The notes below the pieces were generated by a model. That model did no database searches and was not told where the DNA came from. It saw only the letters and a program-made list of their open reading frames with translations. The translations under genes and the position numbers were made by a program. DNA of 64,000 bases, from positions 124,001 to 188,000 of the forward strand of contig DHPR01000033.1 of NCBI GenBank assembly GCA_002410925.1. Reading direction: 5' to 3'. The number at the start of each line of letters is the position of its first letter. Within the stretch, counting starts at the first letter, position 1. Below, one piece after another: positions 63,379 through 64,000 of the stretch. This DNA comes from UBA5359 sp002410925 [NCBI: bacterium UBP13_UBA5359] (GTDB lineage: Bacteria > UBP13 > UBA5359).

Positions 63379-64000
63379 TAAAAAGTCTCCTCTCTCACCA
63401 GCCGACCGTCCACATATATGTTCACGGATACTTCATCGAAACCGGTAATCTCCTGCTGCACGTTCTCCCCTGGCTGAAAGAATTTATCCAGATAGATTCT
63501 TTCGCCTTGACTGTCAGTTACCACTACCCGTATTCTGTGGCGCTTGCCGTCATTAGGCACTTTATAATTAACGACTGCACTCTTTTTAACACCGTTGGCC
63601 TCAGAGAACACCTCCTCCTCCGGCTCCGGCCCTTGACTTAAGATGACGGCTATCCGGGATCCTTTGGGCACAATCGATTGTGGCTGCGGTGATTGACCGG
63701 CCACGTATCCTTTAGGAATAAAAGCATCATATCGCTCTTCCGGCTTGCTTGCCGCCAAACCGGTCTCGGATAAAGCCCGCAATGCACTATTATAGGGTTT
63801 ATTATAAAGATCGGGTACCTCCACTGTTTCAATCCCTTTGCTGATAATAACAAAAGCAAGACGATTCTGACGTACGATTCTTCCTGCTACCGGTTCAGTC
63901 GAGAGTACCGTGTCGGCAGCATAAGTATTATCATATTTTTCACCGACTATTTTCATGCGCAGCTTTCGATCTTCAAGAATCTGCTCAGCCTCTTCGATGG
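63378..64000 (-). CDS. PASTA-domain protein, C-terminal part (probable Ser/Thr kinase)
   Basis: The gene continues beyond the right edge; about 207 codons are present. It holds at least two PASTA repeats: one ending in EPVAGRIVRQNRLAFVIISKG and one starting VEVPDLYNKPYNSALRALSE and ending in SPQPQSIVPKGSRIAVILSQG. A proline/glutamate spacer and a C-terminal beta-rich domain of about 80 residues (VVTDSQGERIYLDKFFQPG; VSVNIYVDGRLV) follow. PASTA repeats bind peptidoglycan fragments outside the cell. Adjacent rpe supports a PrkC/Stk-type kinase; a penicillin-binding protein is the alternative. The kinase domain itself is not in the window. Confidence 0.82.
   Translation of the reverse strand, partial: IEEAEQILEDRKLRMKIVGEKYDNTYAADTVLSTEPVAGRIVRQNRLAFVIISKGIETVEVPDLYNKPYNSALRALSETGLAASKPEERYDAFIPKGYVAGQSPQPQSIVPKGSRIAVILSQGPEPEEEVFSEANGVKKSAVVNYKVPNDGKRHRIRVVVTDSQGERIYLDKFFQPGENVQQEITGFDEVSVNIYVDGRLVREETF

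Noticed and set aside
1-64000. CRISPR array, complete insertion sequence or defence island
   Set aside because: No regularly spaced repeats, transposase or nuclease/helicase cluster was seen on reading both strands; the accessory zone holds fragments of regulator, enzyme and secretion genes only.

Overview
The window looks like chromosome of a bacterium with about 50% G+C and many TTG and GTG starts. Gene order is Bacillota-like: ispH / DUF512 radical-SAM protein / der / plsY / gpsA, trpS / scpA / scpB with a membrane protease, a PASTA-domain kinase tail next to rpe, and two T-box leaders plus an FMN riboswitch. Diaminopimelate is made by LL-DAP aminotransferase (dapL). Remnants of RHS-repeat and H-X9-DG pseudopilin genes, and a MurF-alanine racemase fusion, are less typical of classical Firmicutes, so a deep-branching or uncultured Bacillota-like lineage (or another phylum rich in H-X9-DG proteins, such as Armatimonadota) fits better than a well-known genus. 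This placement is inference from gene content and order only.

Layout. 1-10.8 kb, mostly + strand: miaA, a permease, a ferritin-like/DUF1638 overlapping pair, a leuB-type dehydrogenase, a 52-residue membrane peptide (minus), dapF-dapL-hflX, xer (minus) and an MFS pump. 10.9-15.7 kb is a scarred accessory segment: an H-X9-DG protein tail joined to a truncated AraC regulator, an intact AraC paralogue, a DegT remnant, a serine hydrolase with an internal deletion, an intact DegT aminotransferase, an orphan 3' fragment and a broken marC. 15.7-26.3 kb (minus): murF-alr fusion, sugar kinase, flavoprotein plus DUF2993 lipoprotein, amrS, a serine T-box operon serA-surE, and a sugar nucleotidyltransferase. 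26.4-32.4 kb: ECF sigma/anti-sigma pair (with a 34-nt perfect palindrome inside the anti-sigma gene), two proline tRNAs around an FAD dehydrogenase, and a GH36 glycosidase. 32.4-37.6 kb: gpsA, plsY, der, DUF512 protein, ispH. 37.7-40.9 kb: a 1071-residue secreted beta-propeller protein.

40.9-51.5 kb is a branched-chain amino acid operon reading leftward from a strong promoter and a T-box with probable Leu specifier CUC: ilvD, ilvB, ilvN, ilvC, leuA, leuC, leuD, cimA. It makes valine and leucine from pyruvate and isoleucine through citramalate; the missing dehydrogenase step can be supplied by leuB at 3.5 kb. 51.6-57.0 kb: aminotransferase, scpB, scpA, trpS, site-2 protease, MFS. 57.0-61.2 kb is a riboflavin operon (ribH, ribBA, ribE, ribD and a leading unknown 3-helix membrane protein) behind an FMN riboswitch. 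The window ends with mgtE (+), rpe and the C-terminal part of a PASTA-domain protein.

No complete insertion sequence, prophage, CRISPR array, rRNA or defence system was seen. Best candidates for novelty are the membrane protein at the head of the riboflavin operon, the ferritin/DUF1638 pair, the in-frame palindrome, the ketol-acid reductoisomerase cofactor loop, and the deletion-scarred segment.
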